A DNA stretch of 11,282 nt from Oceanihabitans sp. (GTDB taxonomy: Bacteria > Bacteroidota > Bacteroidia > Flavobacteriales > Flavobacteriaceae). Location of the stretch: assembly GCA_018067265.1 (NCBI GenBank), contig JAGPUY010000459.1:1-11282 (forward strand), read 5' to 3'. Shown here in pieces: positions 1 to 6,539 of this stretch; the first letter of the stretch is position 1; each line of letters starts with the position of its first letter. The notes under the pieces are model-generated. The model had not been told where the DNA came from. It worked only from the letters and a program-made list of their open reading frames with translations, and did no database searches. Position numbers and translations under genes: made by a program.

Positions 1-678
1 CGTGTTACTCGGGCTAAAGAACGATTGTCCTGAAATTGCAGAGATGACATCTAATAGAATAATCCCTGGAATAAAATACTTTGCTTTTATAGGAATTGGT
101 AAAAAGATCATCATCAGTTTGGCTTCTGGATTCATCATACCAAATGCAGCTAGAATTCCCATAATACAACCAGATGCCCCGACCATAGATGCATTATAAA
201 TAGGAAACGCTGCTTTCAGGTTTACTAATTGTGCTTCCGTAATTCCGGAAATGGATTCGTTAGAAGTAAACATATGCACTAACTGATCATTCGTTAATCC
301 CGAACTTATCAATTCGTCATATAAAGGAATATAGCTAAAGTAATAATACCCCAACTGAAACAATACGGCTCCTAATCCTGCAGAAATATAGACAAATAAA
401 AATTTCTTACTTCCCAAAACCTGTTCTACAGGGCTACCAAACATCCATAAAGCAAACATATTAAAACCTAAATGCATTAGGCTAAAATTTTGTAAATCTG
501 CTCCTCCATGCATAAACATGTGGGTAATTATTTGCCAAGGTTGAAACGCCGCATTTTTAGGAAAATATAGCGCAAACCATTCGTAAAACAACTGCCCTCC
601 ACCAATAAATAATGTACCAATAAACATAAGAACGTTTATGATAATTAGATGTTTTACTGTGTCTGTTATTCTATTCAT
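1..678 (-). CDS. Rhomboid-family intramembrane serine protease (3' end outside window)
   Basis: The reading frame is open from an ATG at 676-678 to the window edge, giving 226 codons and lacking the C-terminus. It encodes a polytopic inner-membrane protein that should cleave transmembrane helices of client proteins. Rhomboid hallmarks are visible. MHLGFNMFALWMFG (about residues 68-81) carries the His and Asn of the oxyanion region with GlpG-like spacing (H69, N73). VGASG (166-170) contains the GxSG nucleophile, S169. The second catalytic His, in a later helix, should lie beyond base 1 and cannot be checked. The first hydrophobic segment is about residues 9-26. A polar stretch of roughly 45 residues (about 119-162) precedes the catalytic helix. 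The gene lies 69 bp downstream of mutL on the same strand, probably in the same transcription unit. The substrate is unknown. Confidence 0.9.
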   Translation of the reverse strand, partial: MNRITDTVKHLIIINVLMFIGTLFIGGGQLFYEWFALYFPKNAAFQPWQIITHMFMHGGADLQNFSLMHLGFNMFALWMFGSPVEQVLGSKKFLFVYISAGLGAVLFQLGYYYFSYIPLYDELISSGLTNDQLVHMFTSNESISGITEAQLVNLKAAFPIYNASMVGASGCIMGILAAFGMMNPEAKLMMIFLPIPIKAKYFIPGIILLDVISAISGQSFFSPSNT

Positions 679-692
679 ATTTATTTTCCATC

Positions 693-730
693 TTTCGACT
701 TCGCTCTAGATAAACTCCAGAGGAAATCTG
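693..730. repeat. Dispersed intergenic repeat, copy 1 (mutL-rhomboid gap)
   Basis: The 69-bp gap between mutL and the rhomboid gene contains TTCGACTTCGCTC followed by ATAAACTCCAGA (710-721), three bases and AATCT (725-729). The second half recurs in inverted orientation at 6468-6487 with the same 3-base spacing. From memory, TTCGACT-CGCTC strings are common in intergenic DNA of Flavobacteriia. The function is unknown; it could be a small mobile repeat or lie in the mutL-rhomboid mRNA. Confidence 0.5.
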
Positions 731-747
731 TTTTAGTTAATCTTAAT

Positions 748-2601
748 CTATAAAAATTTTCTATCCAACTCGTCCATGGTCATGGTAACAAAAGTTGGTC
801 TATTCATTGCAGAAACATTAGGTTCTTTACAAGCAAAAAGCTTATTTACCAAATGCTCTTGCTCTTGCAGACTTAAGCTTTGCCCGGTTTTAATGGCCAA
901 ACTTTTGGACATCGATTTTGCCAATAAATCTGTCGCACTAAAATTACTATCCGGCACTTCGTTTTCTACATCGCTAATGAGTTGTTCTAAAATAATAGAA
1001 ACCTCACTTTCTGGAACGCTTACAGGAACTCCTGTAATTTCTAAGCTATCTTCATTTATAGAAGCAAACATAAATCCTGTATGTTCTAAATCTTCTTTTA
1101 CTTGATGGATAATGGCAATTTCTTGTGATGAAAAATGCAATTGTAAAGGGAACAATAATTGCTGACTCATCGCTTCCTTTACCGTCAGGTTCTTCAGGAA
1201 ATCTTCGTATAAAACACGTTGGTGTGCTCTATGCTGATCTATAAGTAGCATTCCAGACTTTACCTTACTAATAATATATTTATTATTTAACTGGTAGGTA
1301 GATTGCTGCTGTTCCACTTCGTTTTCATTGGTAAACATAGAAGCAGTTTGCTCATCACTTTCAAAGTGGACTTCGCTAAAATCTTGCTGTGTTTTGGTAC
1401 TTTTAGATTCTAACCCAACATATAAACCTTCCCAGCTTCCTGCAATTTCTTTTTTATAAGAAACTTGTTGTTTTACAACTGGGCTTCTTTCTTCTTGAAA
1501 AGGATTAAAACTACGATCGACCTCTATGGTTGGCGTACTTCCTCCTTTATTTTTAAAACCATAAGGTGTATCTAAATTAGCGTCCCGGTCAAAATCTAAA
1601 ACGGGAGCAATATTAAATTGTCCCAAACTATGTTTCACCGCAGAACGCAAAATAGCATATAAAGTATGCTCATCATCAAACTTAATTTCGGTTTTTGTAG
1701 GATGTATATTGATATCTATGGTTTGCGGATTTACCTGCAAGTTTAAAAAGTAACTTGCATGTGCGCCATCTTTTAACAAACCTTCAAAAGCCGAACCTAT
1801 TGCATGGTTTAAATAGGCACTTTTTATAAACCTATCGTTGACAAAAAAGAACTGTTCGCCTCTAGATTTTTTTGCATATTCTGGTTTACCAACAAATCCT
1901 GAAATCTTCAATACTTCGGTATCTTCTTCCACAGGAACCAATTTTTCATTGGTTTTTGTTCCGAATAAATTTACAATTCGTTGTCTATAATTACTTTCTG
2001 GAAGTTGAAAAACTTCGGAACCATTATGATACATTGCGAATGCTATATTAGGATGCGCTAAGCTAACCCGATGAAATTCATCTATAATATGACGTAATTC
2101 TACCGTATTGGATTTTAAAAAATTTCGTCTTGCTGGAATATTAAAAAACAAGTTTTTAACCGCAATGGAAGTTCCTTTAGGAGTCACAACGACTTCTTGT
2201 TCTTCAATTTCGCTACCCGCTATAATAATGCTAGTACCAACCTCTTGGTCCTCTTGTTTGGTTTTTAATTCTACATGCGCAATTGCAGCAATACTTGCCA
2301 AAGCTTCCCCTCGAAAGCCTTTGGTATTCAGTTTAAAAAGGTCGTCTGCCGTTCTAATTTTAGAAGTTGCATGACGCTCAAAACTTAAACGAGCATCTGT
2401 TGTGCTCATTCCTTTACCGTCGTCTATGACTTGAATTAAAGTTTTTCCAGCCTCTTTTACTATTAGTTTAATACTTGTAGCTTGCGCATCAATAGCATTT
2501 TCTAGTAATTCTTTTACTACCGAAGCAGGTCGTTGTACTACCTCACCAGCTGCAATCTGGTTTGCAACATGATCAGGTAAAAGTTGAATAATATCTGCCA
2601 T
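748..2601 (-). CDS. mutL: DNA mismatch repair protein MutL
   Basis: The 617-residue product couples MutS mismatch recognition to strand incision and excision. The N-terminal GHKL ATPase is complete: ELLENAIDA (31-39, with E31 and N35), DDGKGM (60-65), TKGFRGEALASI (93-104), GTSIAVKNLFFNIPARR (143-159) and HPTKTEIKF (300-308, lysine 303). A polar, low-complexity linker (about 345-435) leads to the C-terminal dimerisation domain. That domain has the endonuclease-type DQH motif as DQHRAHQRVLYE (455-466). Gln stands where the family motif DQHA(X)2E(X)4E has its first Glu, and the usual CPHGRP block reads SAMNRP (597-602). Nicking activity is therefore uncertain. The ATG is 3 bp after the stop of the small membrane gene upstream, so the genes are probably co-transcribed. 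The stop is TAG. Confidence 0.97.
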   Translation of the reverse strand: MADIIQLLPDHVANQIAAGEVVQRPASVVKELLENAIDAQATSIKLIVKEAGKTLIQVIDDGKGMSTTDARLSFERHATSKIRTADDLFKLNTKGFRGEALASIAAIAHVELKTKQEDQEVGTSIIIAGSEIEEQEVVVTPKGTSIAVKNLFFNIPARRNFLKSNTVELRHIIDEFHRVSLAHPNIAFAMYHNGSEVFQLPESNYRQRIVNLFGTKTNEKLVPVEEDTEVLKISGFVGKPEYAKKSRGEQFFFVNDRFIKSAYLNHAIGSAFEGLLKDGAHASYFLNLQVNPQTIDINIHPTKTEIKFDDEHTLYAILRSAVKHSLGQFNIAPVLDFDRDANLDTPYGFKNKGGSTPTIEVDRSFNPFQEERSPVVKQQVSYKKEIAGSWEGLYVGLESKSTKTQQDFSEVHFESDEQTASMFTNENEVEQQQSTYQLNNKYIISKVKSGMLLIDQHRAHQRVLYEDFLKNLTVKEAMSQQLLFPLQLHFSSQEIAIIHQVKEDLEHTGFMFASINEDSLEITGVPVSVPESEVSIILEQLISDVENEVPDSNFSATDLLAKSMSKSLAIKTGQSLSLQEQEHLVNKLFACKEPNVSAMNRPTFVTMTMDELDRKFL

Positions 2602-2604
2602 AAA

Positions 2605-2886
2605 TTATTTTGAAAAGAATATAGATAAGTCAAAATCTATAATAAACAAAAATACAAATATGAGGATAGCAAGAATAATTAAAACGCGTTTATTTGCGGT
2701 TTTATCTTCGTTGTTTTTATAGTCGTTAAGCGCAGAAACCAGTTTTGTTTTTATGCCTCCTTGACTACCAACCGTTTGCCTTTGATCATCAAATTTGTGT
2801 TTAATTTCATACGGATTTCCTTCCCCTTTAAAATATTGAGGAGTGTAATCAAACTTTCTGTTTTGTTTTGTTTTAAAAATTCCCAT
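2605..2886 (-). CDS. Small C-terminally anchored membrane protein, paralogue B
   Basis: This is a 93-residue protein with no domain I recognise. The N-terminus is basic and aromatic (MGIFKTKQNRKFDYTP). It is followed by a polar region with KFDDQRQT (31-38), a lysine-rich stretch, and one strongly hydrophobic segment (about 68-88). The topology is probably a tail anchor with the N-terminus in the cytoplasm. It resembles the adjacent 71-residue protein in layout and in aligned residues (M1, F4, N9, F12, Y14, P16 and the K-aromatic-DD-x-R-x-T motif), so the two appear to be tandem duplicates. It lies 13 bp after that gene and 3 bp before mutL, which argues for one operon. Proteins of this type in flavobacteria are, as I recall, sometimes labelled riboflavin synthase beta subunit. 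Nothing in the sequence supports that; the true lumazine synthase is a separate gene nearby. Confidence 0.8.
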   Translation of the reverse strand: MGIFKTKQNRKFDYTPQYFKGEGNPYEIKHKFDDQRQTVGSQGGIKTKLVSALNDYKNNEDKTANKRVLIILAILIFVFLFIIDFDLSIFFSK

Positions 2887-2899
2887 AATCTTTGCTTTA

Positions 2900-3115
2900 T
2901 TAGTAACTACCTAAAATATATAACAGTACCAATACAGCTATCAAAAACAGCACCATAACCGTTAAGCTAGAAAGAAAACTTCCTTTTCGTTTAGAGGTTC
3001 CTCGAATGTCGTCCCATTTGGAACTTAGGGCTTCTTTTTCGATTTGCTCTTGTTCTCTTTGATGTTTAGGTTTATAACTAAACGATTTGTTTCTGCGTTG
3101 ATTAAATAAATTCAC
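2900..3115 (-). CDS. Small C-terminally anchored membrane protein, paralogue A (GTG start)
   Basis: This 71-residue protein has no recognised domain. It has a basic N-terminus (MNLFNQRRNKSFSYKP), a charged, probably helical segment rich in Glu, Gln and Lys (about 18-31), the motif KWDDIRGT (33-40), and one hydrophobic helix (about 49-68) at the C-terminus. The start is GTG at 3113-3115. No ATG fits, because an in-frame TAG lies at 3131-3133. The GTG also aligns the N-terminus exactly with the ATG-started paralogue downstream. It is probably the first gene of a unit running through paralogue B and mutL, with a candidate -7 box about 28 bp upstream. Its role is unknown; the context only suggests an envelope protein co-expressed with mutL. 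Confidence 0.75.
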   Translation of the reverse strand: MNLFNQRRNKSFSYKPKHQREQEQIEKEALSSKWDDIRGTSKRKGSFLSSLTVMVLFLIAVLVLLYILGSY

Positions 3116-3456
3116 TGTAAAATTAAAAGTCTAAGTTACCTTCAAATTTACTTAATTTACAAGGAAATATAGGTTTGAAAATGCTAAAAATTGTTAACAA
3201 ATAGCACAGAAAACAGATGTTAGAAGATAGATGTAGTAAAATTCTTAAAGAGAAATGGAATACGAACGCTGTACACTTTTTGTACCAAAATTGGGAATAC
3301 GAGAAGTAGCAGTGCTGTTTGTTGTAATGTTATGAGACGGAAACTGAAAACAGCATACAAAAAATTGCTTCTTACAAAGTCCTGAAGAAGCAAAGCTGTG
3401 GCATTTTCTCTTATTGCTTTGTTAAGCGGAAGCTAAAAACGTATACTAAAAAAAAA
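3116..3456. other. 341-bp gene-free gap with a degenerate direct repeat
   Basis: No credible coding frame is present on either strand. Besides the candidate -7 box at 3143-3150, the gap holds two related strings. CGGAAACTGAAAACAGCATAC starts at 3338 and CGGAAGCTAAAAACGTATAC starts at 3427. Both are followed by a run of A, and they match at most positions when one base is skipped. On the minus strand the second copy ends as a run of T just after the ribH stop codon. It could help terminate ribH transcription, but no strong hairpin precedes it. The rest of the gap shows no recognisable RNA or gene remnant. Confidence 0.4.
3143..3150 (-). promoter_or_regulatory. Candidate -7 box for the small membrane protein / mutL unit
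   Basis: Read on the minus strand this is TAAATTTG, a full match to the Bacteroidota -7 consensus TAnnTTTG. It is placed for a short leader of about 20 bases before the GTG at 3115. No TTG is found at the expected -33 spacing (17-23 bases), so the call rests on one box in AT-rich DNA. Confidence 0.35.
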
Positions 3457-3939
3457 CTAAAGTATATTTAAAGCCGCCATTTTAATTGCAGCTACAGCAG
3501 CTTCTGTTCCTTTATTACCGTGAATTCCACCAGAACGTTCTATACCTTGTTGCATATTCATATCTGTAAGTACACAGAAAATCACAGGCACATCATGTAT
3601 TACGTTTAAGTCTTTAATACCTTGAGAAACGGCTTCGCAAACAAAATCGAAATGTTTTGTTTCTCCTTGAATTACGCTACCAATTGCAATGACAGCATCG
3701 ACATTATACTGTTGCATTTTTTTGCTTCCAAAAATAAGCTCGTAACTACCAGGAACATTCCAACGTAATATGTTTTCTTCTAAAACACCATTTTCAAGAA
3801 GTGTATCAAAAGCACCTTTGTATAAGCCTTCGGTGATGTTATCGTTCCATTCTGAAACAACAATCCCAAACCGAAAATCTTTCGCGTTTGGGATTGTGTT
3901 TTTATCGTAATCGGATAAATTTTTATTTACTGTTGCCAT
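3457..3939 (-). CDS. ribH: 6,7-dimethyl-8-ribityllumazine synthase
   Basis: The product condenses 5-amino-6-ribitylamino-uracil with 3,4-dihydroxy-2-butanone 4-phosphate to make 6,7-dimethyl-8-ribityllumazine, the penultimate step of riboflavin synthesis. It is cytosolic. At 160 residues it has the usual length. Family motifs are present: SEWND near residue 29 (substrate loop), NVPGSYEL (61-68), GSVIQGETKHFDFV (87-100) with the catalytic His at 96, and the phosphate-binding C-terminal part with R135 and GNKGTEAAVAAIKM (141-154). The ATG at 3937-3939 is preceded by a short hairpin element (3945-3959). The gene follows the TPR gene with a 24-bp gap and is probably co-transcribed with it. No FMN riboswitch lies in front. 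The other riboflavin genes are not in this window. Confidence 0.97.
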   Translation of the reverse strand: MATVNKNLSDYDKNTIPNAKDFRFGIVVSEWNDNITEGLYKGAFDTLLENGVLEENILRWNVPGSYELIFGSKKMQQYNVDAVIAIGSVIQGETKHFDFVCEAVSQGIKDLNVIHDVPVIFCVLTDMNMQQGIERSGGIHGNKGTEAAVAAIKMAALNIL

Positions 3940-3944
3940 ATTTC

Positions 3945-3959
3945 TTTCCGCGAAAGCGG
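3945..3959 (-). repeat. Start-codon hairpin element, copy 1 (before ribH)
   Basis: Read on the minus strand, CCGCTTTCGCGGAAA ends 5 bases before the ribH ATG and fills most of the TPR-ribH gap. CCGC and GCGG can pair around a TTTC loop. The same string with one substitution stands 6 bases before the ATG of the DUF721 gene at 6516-6533. It could act on translation start or be an intergenic repeat that landed there. Confidence 0.6.
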
Positions 3960-3963
3960 TAAT

Positions 3964-4734
3964 TTATTTAGTAGCCAACACTTCTGCTTTACCTATAAAT
4001 GCATCAATATTTGAAGCTTCGGTAGCAGTAGGATATTCTTCTTTAATTTTATTAAAATGCTTTAACGCTTCACCAGCTTTACCTAGATCTAAAGCAGTAA
4101 CACCTGCTTTGTATAAGTACATTGGTGTTGTTAATTCATTATTACGCATTTGGGCAGCTTGCACATAATAACCTAAAGCATCTTCTTTTTGGTTTAATTG
4201 TACAAAAGCATCTCCAATTGCTCCTTTAGCAATAGGTCCAGTAGCCTCGTCTTTTCCGGTATATTTACCTAAATACGAAACAGCATTCTTGTAATCTTTT
4301 TGGTTTAAGTACGCCATTCCTGCATAATAGTTTGCAAGATTTGCAGCTTCTGTTCCGCTGTGTTCTGATATAATATCTAACATACCGTATTTACCTTCAC
4401 CTCCATTTAATGCTAAATTAAATAAAGAATCCTTATCGGTTCCTGTTACAGCTTCGTTATAGTACTTTTGCGCTTGAAACATATCGTTCATCGCTTCTGT
4501 TTGTCCTGGTTTAGCTACAAATTCTTTATAACCTAAATACCCCAAAACACCAACTGCTACAATACCAATTATTACAAAAATGTATTTTTGGTTTTTGATA
4601 ACCCAGTCTTCGGTTTTAGAAGCTGTTTCATCTAAGGTATTAAAGACTTCAGCTGTTGTTGAGTTTTCCTCTTCAACATGTACTTCTTCTTCTTTCGTTT
4701 TCGGTTTATATCCTCTTTTCTTGTATGTCGCCAT
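3964..4734 (-). CDS. Membrane-anchored tetratricopeptide repeat protein (YfgM-like layout)
   Basis: This 256-residue protein starts with a charged cytoplasmic segment rich in Lys and Glu (1-48). One hydrophobic helix (about 51-69) follows, then a periplasmic domain made of TPR-type helical hairpins. Recognisable repeat pieces are LANYYAGMAYLNQKDYKNAVSYL (about 133-155, with the Ala/Gly/Tyr pattern), GAIGDAFVQLNQKEDALGYY (starting near 172) and AGVTALDLGKAGEALKHFNKI (starting near 210). The layout resembles YfgM, an ancillary Sec-translocon protein with one N-terminal helix and C-terminal TPRs, but a specific function cannot be read from sequence. It is transcribed divergently from recF, with ribH directly downstream. 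Proteins of this kind next to ribH and recF are, to my knowledge, a usual arrangement in Flavobacteriaceae. Confidence 0.85.
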   Translation of the reverse strand: MATYKKRGYKPKTKEEEVHVEEENSTTAEVFNTLDETASKTEDWVIKNQKYIFVIIGIVAVGVLGYLGYKEFVAKPGQTEAMNDMFQAQKYYNEAVTGTDKDSLFNLALNGGEGKYGMLDIISEHSGTEAANLANYYAGMAYLNQKDYKNAVSYLGKYTGKDEATGPIAKGAIGDAFVQLNQKEDALGYYVQAAQMRNNELTTPMYLYKAGVTALDLGKAGEALKHFNKIKEEYPTATEASNIDAFIGKAEVLATK

Positions 4735-4756
4735 TATTTTGTTAGTTATTGCGTGG

Positions 4757-4764
4757 CAAAAATA
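4757..4764 (-). promoter_or_regulatory. Candidate -7 box for the TPR-ribH unit
   Basis: On the minus strand this reads TATTTTTG, matching TAnnTTTG, and would give a leader of roughly 15 bases before the ATG at 4734. The nearest TTTG upstream (4778-4781) is only 13 bases away, shorter than the preferred -33 spacing. The match is therefore partial. No comparable box was found for recF in the rest of the divergent gap (4735-4867). Confidence 0.4.
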
Positions 4765-4867
4765 AAATTTTTCTTCACAAATAAGGTTTATTTATTTGTT
4801 ATTTTTCAATATTTTGCAAGACATTTCAAGAAAACAACTTCTAGAATTCCGATTATCCCACTTTTTT

Positions 4868-5947
4868 ATGATTTTAAAATCACTTTCTTTACTTAATTAT
4901 AAGAATTTTGACAGCATTTCTTTCACCTTTAATGAAAAAATAAACTGCATTGTTGGTAACAATGGCGTGGGTAAAACAAATATACTAGATGCTATTTACC
5001 ATCTTTCGTTTGGGAAAAGTTATTTTAATCCTATTGCTTCTCAAAATATAAAACACAACGAAGAGTTTTTTGTAATTAATGGCGATTATGAAAAAGAAAA
5101 CAACACAGAAAAAATTGTTATTAGCTTAAAAAAAGGTCAAAAGAAGGTTATTAAGAGAAATAATAAGGCCTATGAAAAATTTAGCGAACATATTGGCTTC
5201 TTACCTTTGGTAATTATTTCACCAGCAGATCGGGATTTAATTACAGAAGGAAGTGACACCAGACGCAAATTTATAGACAGTGTAATTTCACAAAGTGATA
5301 AGACGTATTTAGACCATTTAATTAAATACAATAAGATTTTAGCACAACGAAACTCGTTATTAAAATATTTCGCACTAAATAACACGTACAATCAAGATAC
5401 TCTTGAAATTTACAATAACCAGTTAACGGATTACGGAACCCGAATTTTTAAATCGAGAGATGCTTTTTTACAAGAGTTTATTCCTATTTTTAAATCGCGT
5501 TACGAAGCGATTAGCAATAATAACGAAAGTGTAGATTTAGTGTATAAAAGTGATTTGTTTGAAGCAGACCTCAACACGCTTTTAATGCGCGTTATAAATA
5601 AAGACAAAGCGCTACAATATACGAGTACAGGGATTCATAAAGACGATTTGATTTTTAATATCGCAGAACATCCAATTAAAAAATTTGGTAGTCAAGGACA
5701 GCAAAAATCTTTTTTAATCGCTTTAAAGTTGGCACAATTTGATTTTATAAAAAAACAAAGTGGTGTAAACCCAATTCTGCTTTTAGATGATATTTTTGAT
5801 AAGTTAGACGAACAGCGTGTTGCACAAATTATTAAATTGGTGGATGATGAGAACTTCGGACAACTATTTATTAGCGATACCCATGCAGAACGAACCGAAA
5901 ACGCAGTAAAACAAGTACATCAATCTTTTGAAATTTTCAAACTATGA
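4868..5947 (+). CDS. recF: DNA replication and repair protein RecF
   Basis: RecF is an SMC/ABC-type ATPase that binds DNA gaps and, with RecO and RecR, loads RecA for recombinational repair. The 359 residues match the family length. The Walker A is GNNGVGKT (30-37), a RecF-specific block is SPADRDLITEGSDTRRKFID (118-137), GIHKDD lies at 255-260, the ABC signature is GSQGQQKS (274-281), and the Walker B with D-loop is ILLLDDIFDKLD (303-314). SDTHAER (337-342 region) follows as the switch segment. I chose the ATG at 4868 because the product then begins MILKSLSLLNYKNF, the normal RecF N-terminus. The frame is open to a TTG at 4796, which would add 24 residues unlike RecF. No Shine-Dalgarno is visible; the leader ends in a run of T. 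The stop overlaps the next start (ATGA). Confidence 0.97.
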   Translation: MILKSLSLLNYKNFDSISFTFNEKINCIVGNNGVGKTNILDAIYHLSFGKSYFNPIASQNIKHNEEFFVINGDYEKENNTEKIVISLKKGQKKVIKRNNKAYEKFSEHIGFLPLVIISPADRDLITEGSDTRRKFIDSVISQSDKTYLDHLIKYNKILAQRNSLLKYFALNNTYNQDTLEIYNNQLTDYGTRIFKSRDAFLQEFIPIFKSRYEAISNNNESVDLVYKSDLFEADLNTLLMRVINKDKALQYTSTGIHKDDLIFNIAEHPIKKFGSQGQQKSFLIALKLAQFDFIKKQSGVNPILLLDDIFDKLDEQRVAQIIKLVDDENFGQLFISDTHAERTENAVKQVHQSFEIFKL

Positions 5948-6459
5948 TTTTTAGAAACAAGACTTCAAGAAACAAGAAACAGGAAAAATCATCACTGACA
6001 TTGCGAAGTTCTTTTCCTTTAAAAAAGCAATGGCAATCTTTTGCAATGCTAGTAGGTCTTTTCCTTTTTAGTTGCTCACCAAATCCGGAAACATTTGTAA
6101 CCCATATAAATGGGTATTGGGAAATTGATGAAGTTATCTTGCAAGACGGAAGTAAAAAGGACTATAATTATAATGATACTATTGATTATTTTGAAATAAA
6201 CGATAGTTTAACTGGAATCCGAAAAAAACTAAAACCTAATTTTTTTGGCACTTTTGAAACGTCAAAAGATGTAGAAATGATACGAATTATTATAGAAAAC
6301 GATAGTTTAAACGTATACTACACTACTCCTTTTGCTACTTGGAAAGAAACTATTCTGTTAGCAACTAAAGCGCAGTTAAAAATAATAAACCAGAATAAGG
6401 ACGTATATTTATACAAACGCTACCAACCTTTAGATTTAGGCGAAATAAATAAGAACTAA
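5944..6459 (+). CDS. Small lipoprotein of unknown function between recF and DUF721
   Basis: This 171-residue protein has a lipobox: the hydrophobic stretch AMLVGLFLFSC (34-44) ends in Cys44, followed by SPNPETF. It is therefore predicted to be processed by signal peptidase II and anchored by lipid. The mature part (about 128 residues) starts with a GYWEIDEVIL-like strand and is rich in aromatic and beta-forming residues. It could be a lipocalin-like barrel, but no family can be named with certainty. The start overlaps the recF stop by 4 bp, implying translational coupling. The 33 residues before the hydrophobic core are unusually long, basic and partly encoded by AGAAACAAGA repeats. A shorter start, for example TTG at 6001, would still leave a normal signal peptide (RSSFPLKKQW then the core). 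An ATG at 6046 leaves too little. Confidence 0.75.
   Translation: MIFRNKTSRNKKQEKSSLTLRSSFPLKKQWQSFAMLVGLFLFSCSPNPETFVTHINGYWEIDEVILQDGSKKDYNYNDTIDYFEINDSLTGIRKKLKPNFFGTFETSKDVEMIRIIIENDSLNVYYTTPFATWKETILLATKAQLKIINQNKDVYLYKRYQPLDLGEINKN
5953..5984 (+). repeat. Short direct repeats AGAAACAAGA within the lipoprotein 5' end
   Basis: AGAAACAAGA occurs at 5953-5962 and 5968-5977. A third, one-mismatch unit (AGAAACAGGA) overlaps at 5975-5984. They encode the repeated Arg-Asn-Lys of the protein's N-terminus. Strings like this are, from memory, frequent in intergenic DNA of flavobacteria, which suggests the coding frame has extended into former spacer. Confidence 0.5.
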
Positions 6460-6467
6460 TAAATAAG

Positions 6468-6493
6468 AGATTCTGTCTGGAGTTTATTTTGAG
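6468..6493. repeat. Dispersed intergenic repeat, copy 2 (lipoprotein-DUF721 gap)
   Basis: AGATT (6468-6472), three bases and TCTGGAGTTTAT (6476-6487) form the inverse of the copy at 710-729. Twelve bases are identical, plus AATCT at the same spacing. It lies 9 bp after the lipoprotein stop and ends before the hairpin element that precedes the DUF721 start. Confidence 0.5.
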
Positions 6494-6515
6494 TCCAATA
6501 AATAAATTAAAAAGA

Positions 6516-6533
6516 TTTCCGCTTTCACGGAAA
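6516..6533 (+). repeat. Start-codon hairpin element, copy 2 (before DUF721 gene)
   Basis: TTTCCGCTTTCACGGAAA forms a 6-bp stem (TTTCCG with CGGAAA) around a CTTTCA loop, ending 6 bases before the ATG at 6540. It differs from the ribH copy by a G-to-A change in the shared CCGCTTTC(G/A)CGGAAA core. The match continues through the start codon region (AAATATGGCAA in both). Confidence 0.6.
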
Positions 6534-6539
6534 ATAAAT

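Noticed and set aside
2..199. Plus-strand frame of 65 codons at the left edge
   Set aside because: It is antisense to a well-supported rhomboid gene with intact catalytic motifs and has no features of its own.
2605..2886. Riboflavin synthase beta subunit as the name of the 93-residue protein
   Set aside because: It is a short tail-anchored membrane protein with no lumazine synthase motifs. The real enzyme is encoded at 3457-3939.
3427..3459. Intrinsic terminator for ribH
   Set aside because: There is a run of T on the minus strand, but the only inverted repeat (TATACT with AGTATA) encloses the run itself and is weak, so I do not call it.
4796..4867. RecF extended to a TTG start (24 extra residues)
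   Set aside because: The ATG at 4868 gives the normal RecF N-terminus and family length. The extension is AT-rich spacer with no RecF similarity.
4735..4867. FMN riboswitch or other structured leader upstream of the TPR-ribH unit
   Set aside because: The divergent gap is short and AT-rich with no conserved riboswitch-like segments.
6489..6539. DUF721 gene starting at a TTG
   Set aside because: The extra 17 residues are translated from the dispersed repeat and the hairpin element. The ATG at 6540 matches the usual family start.
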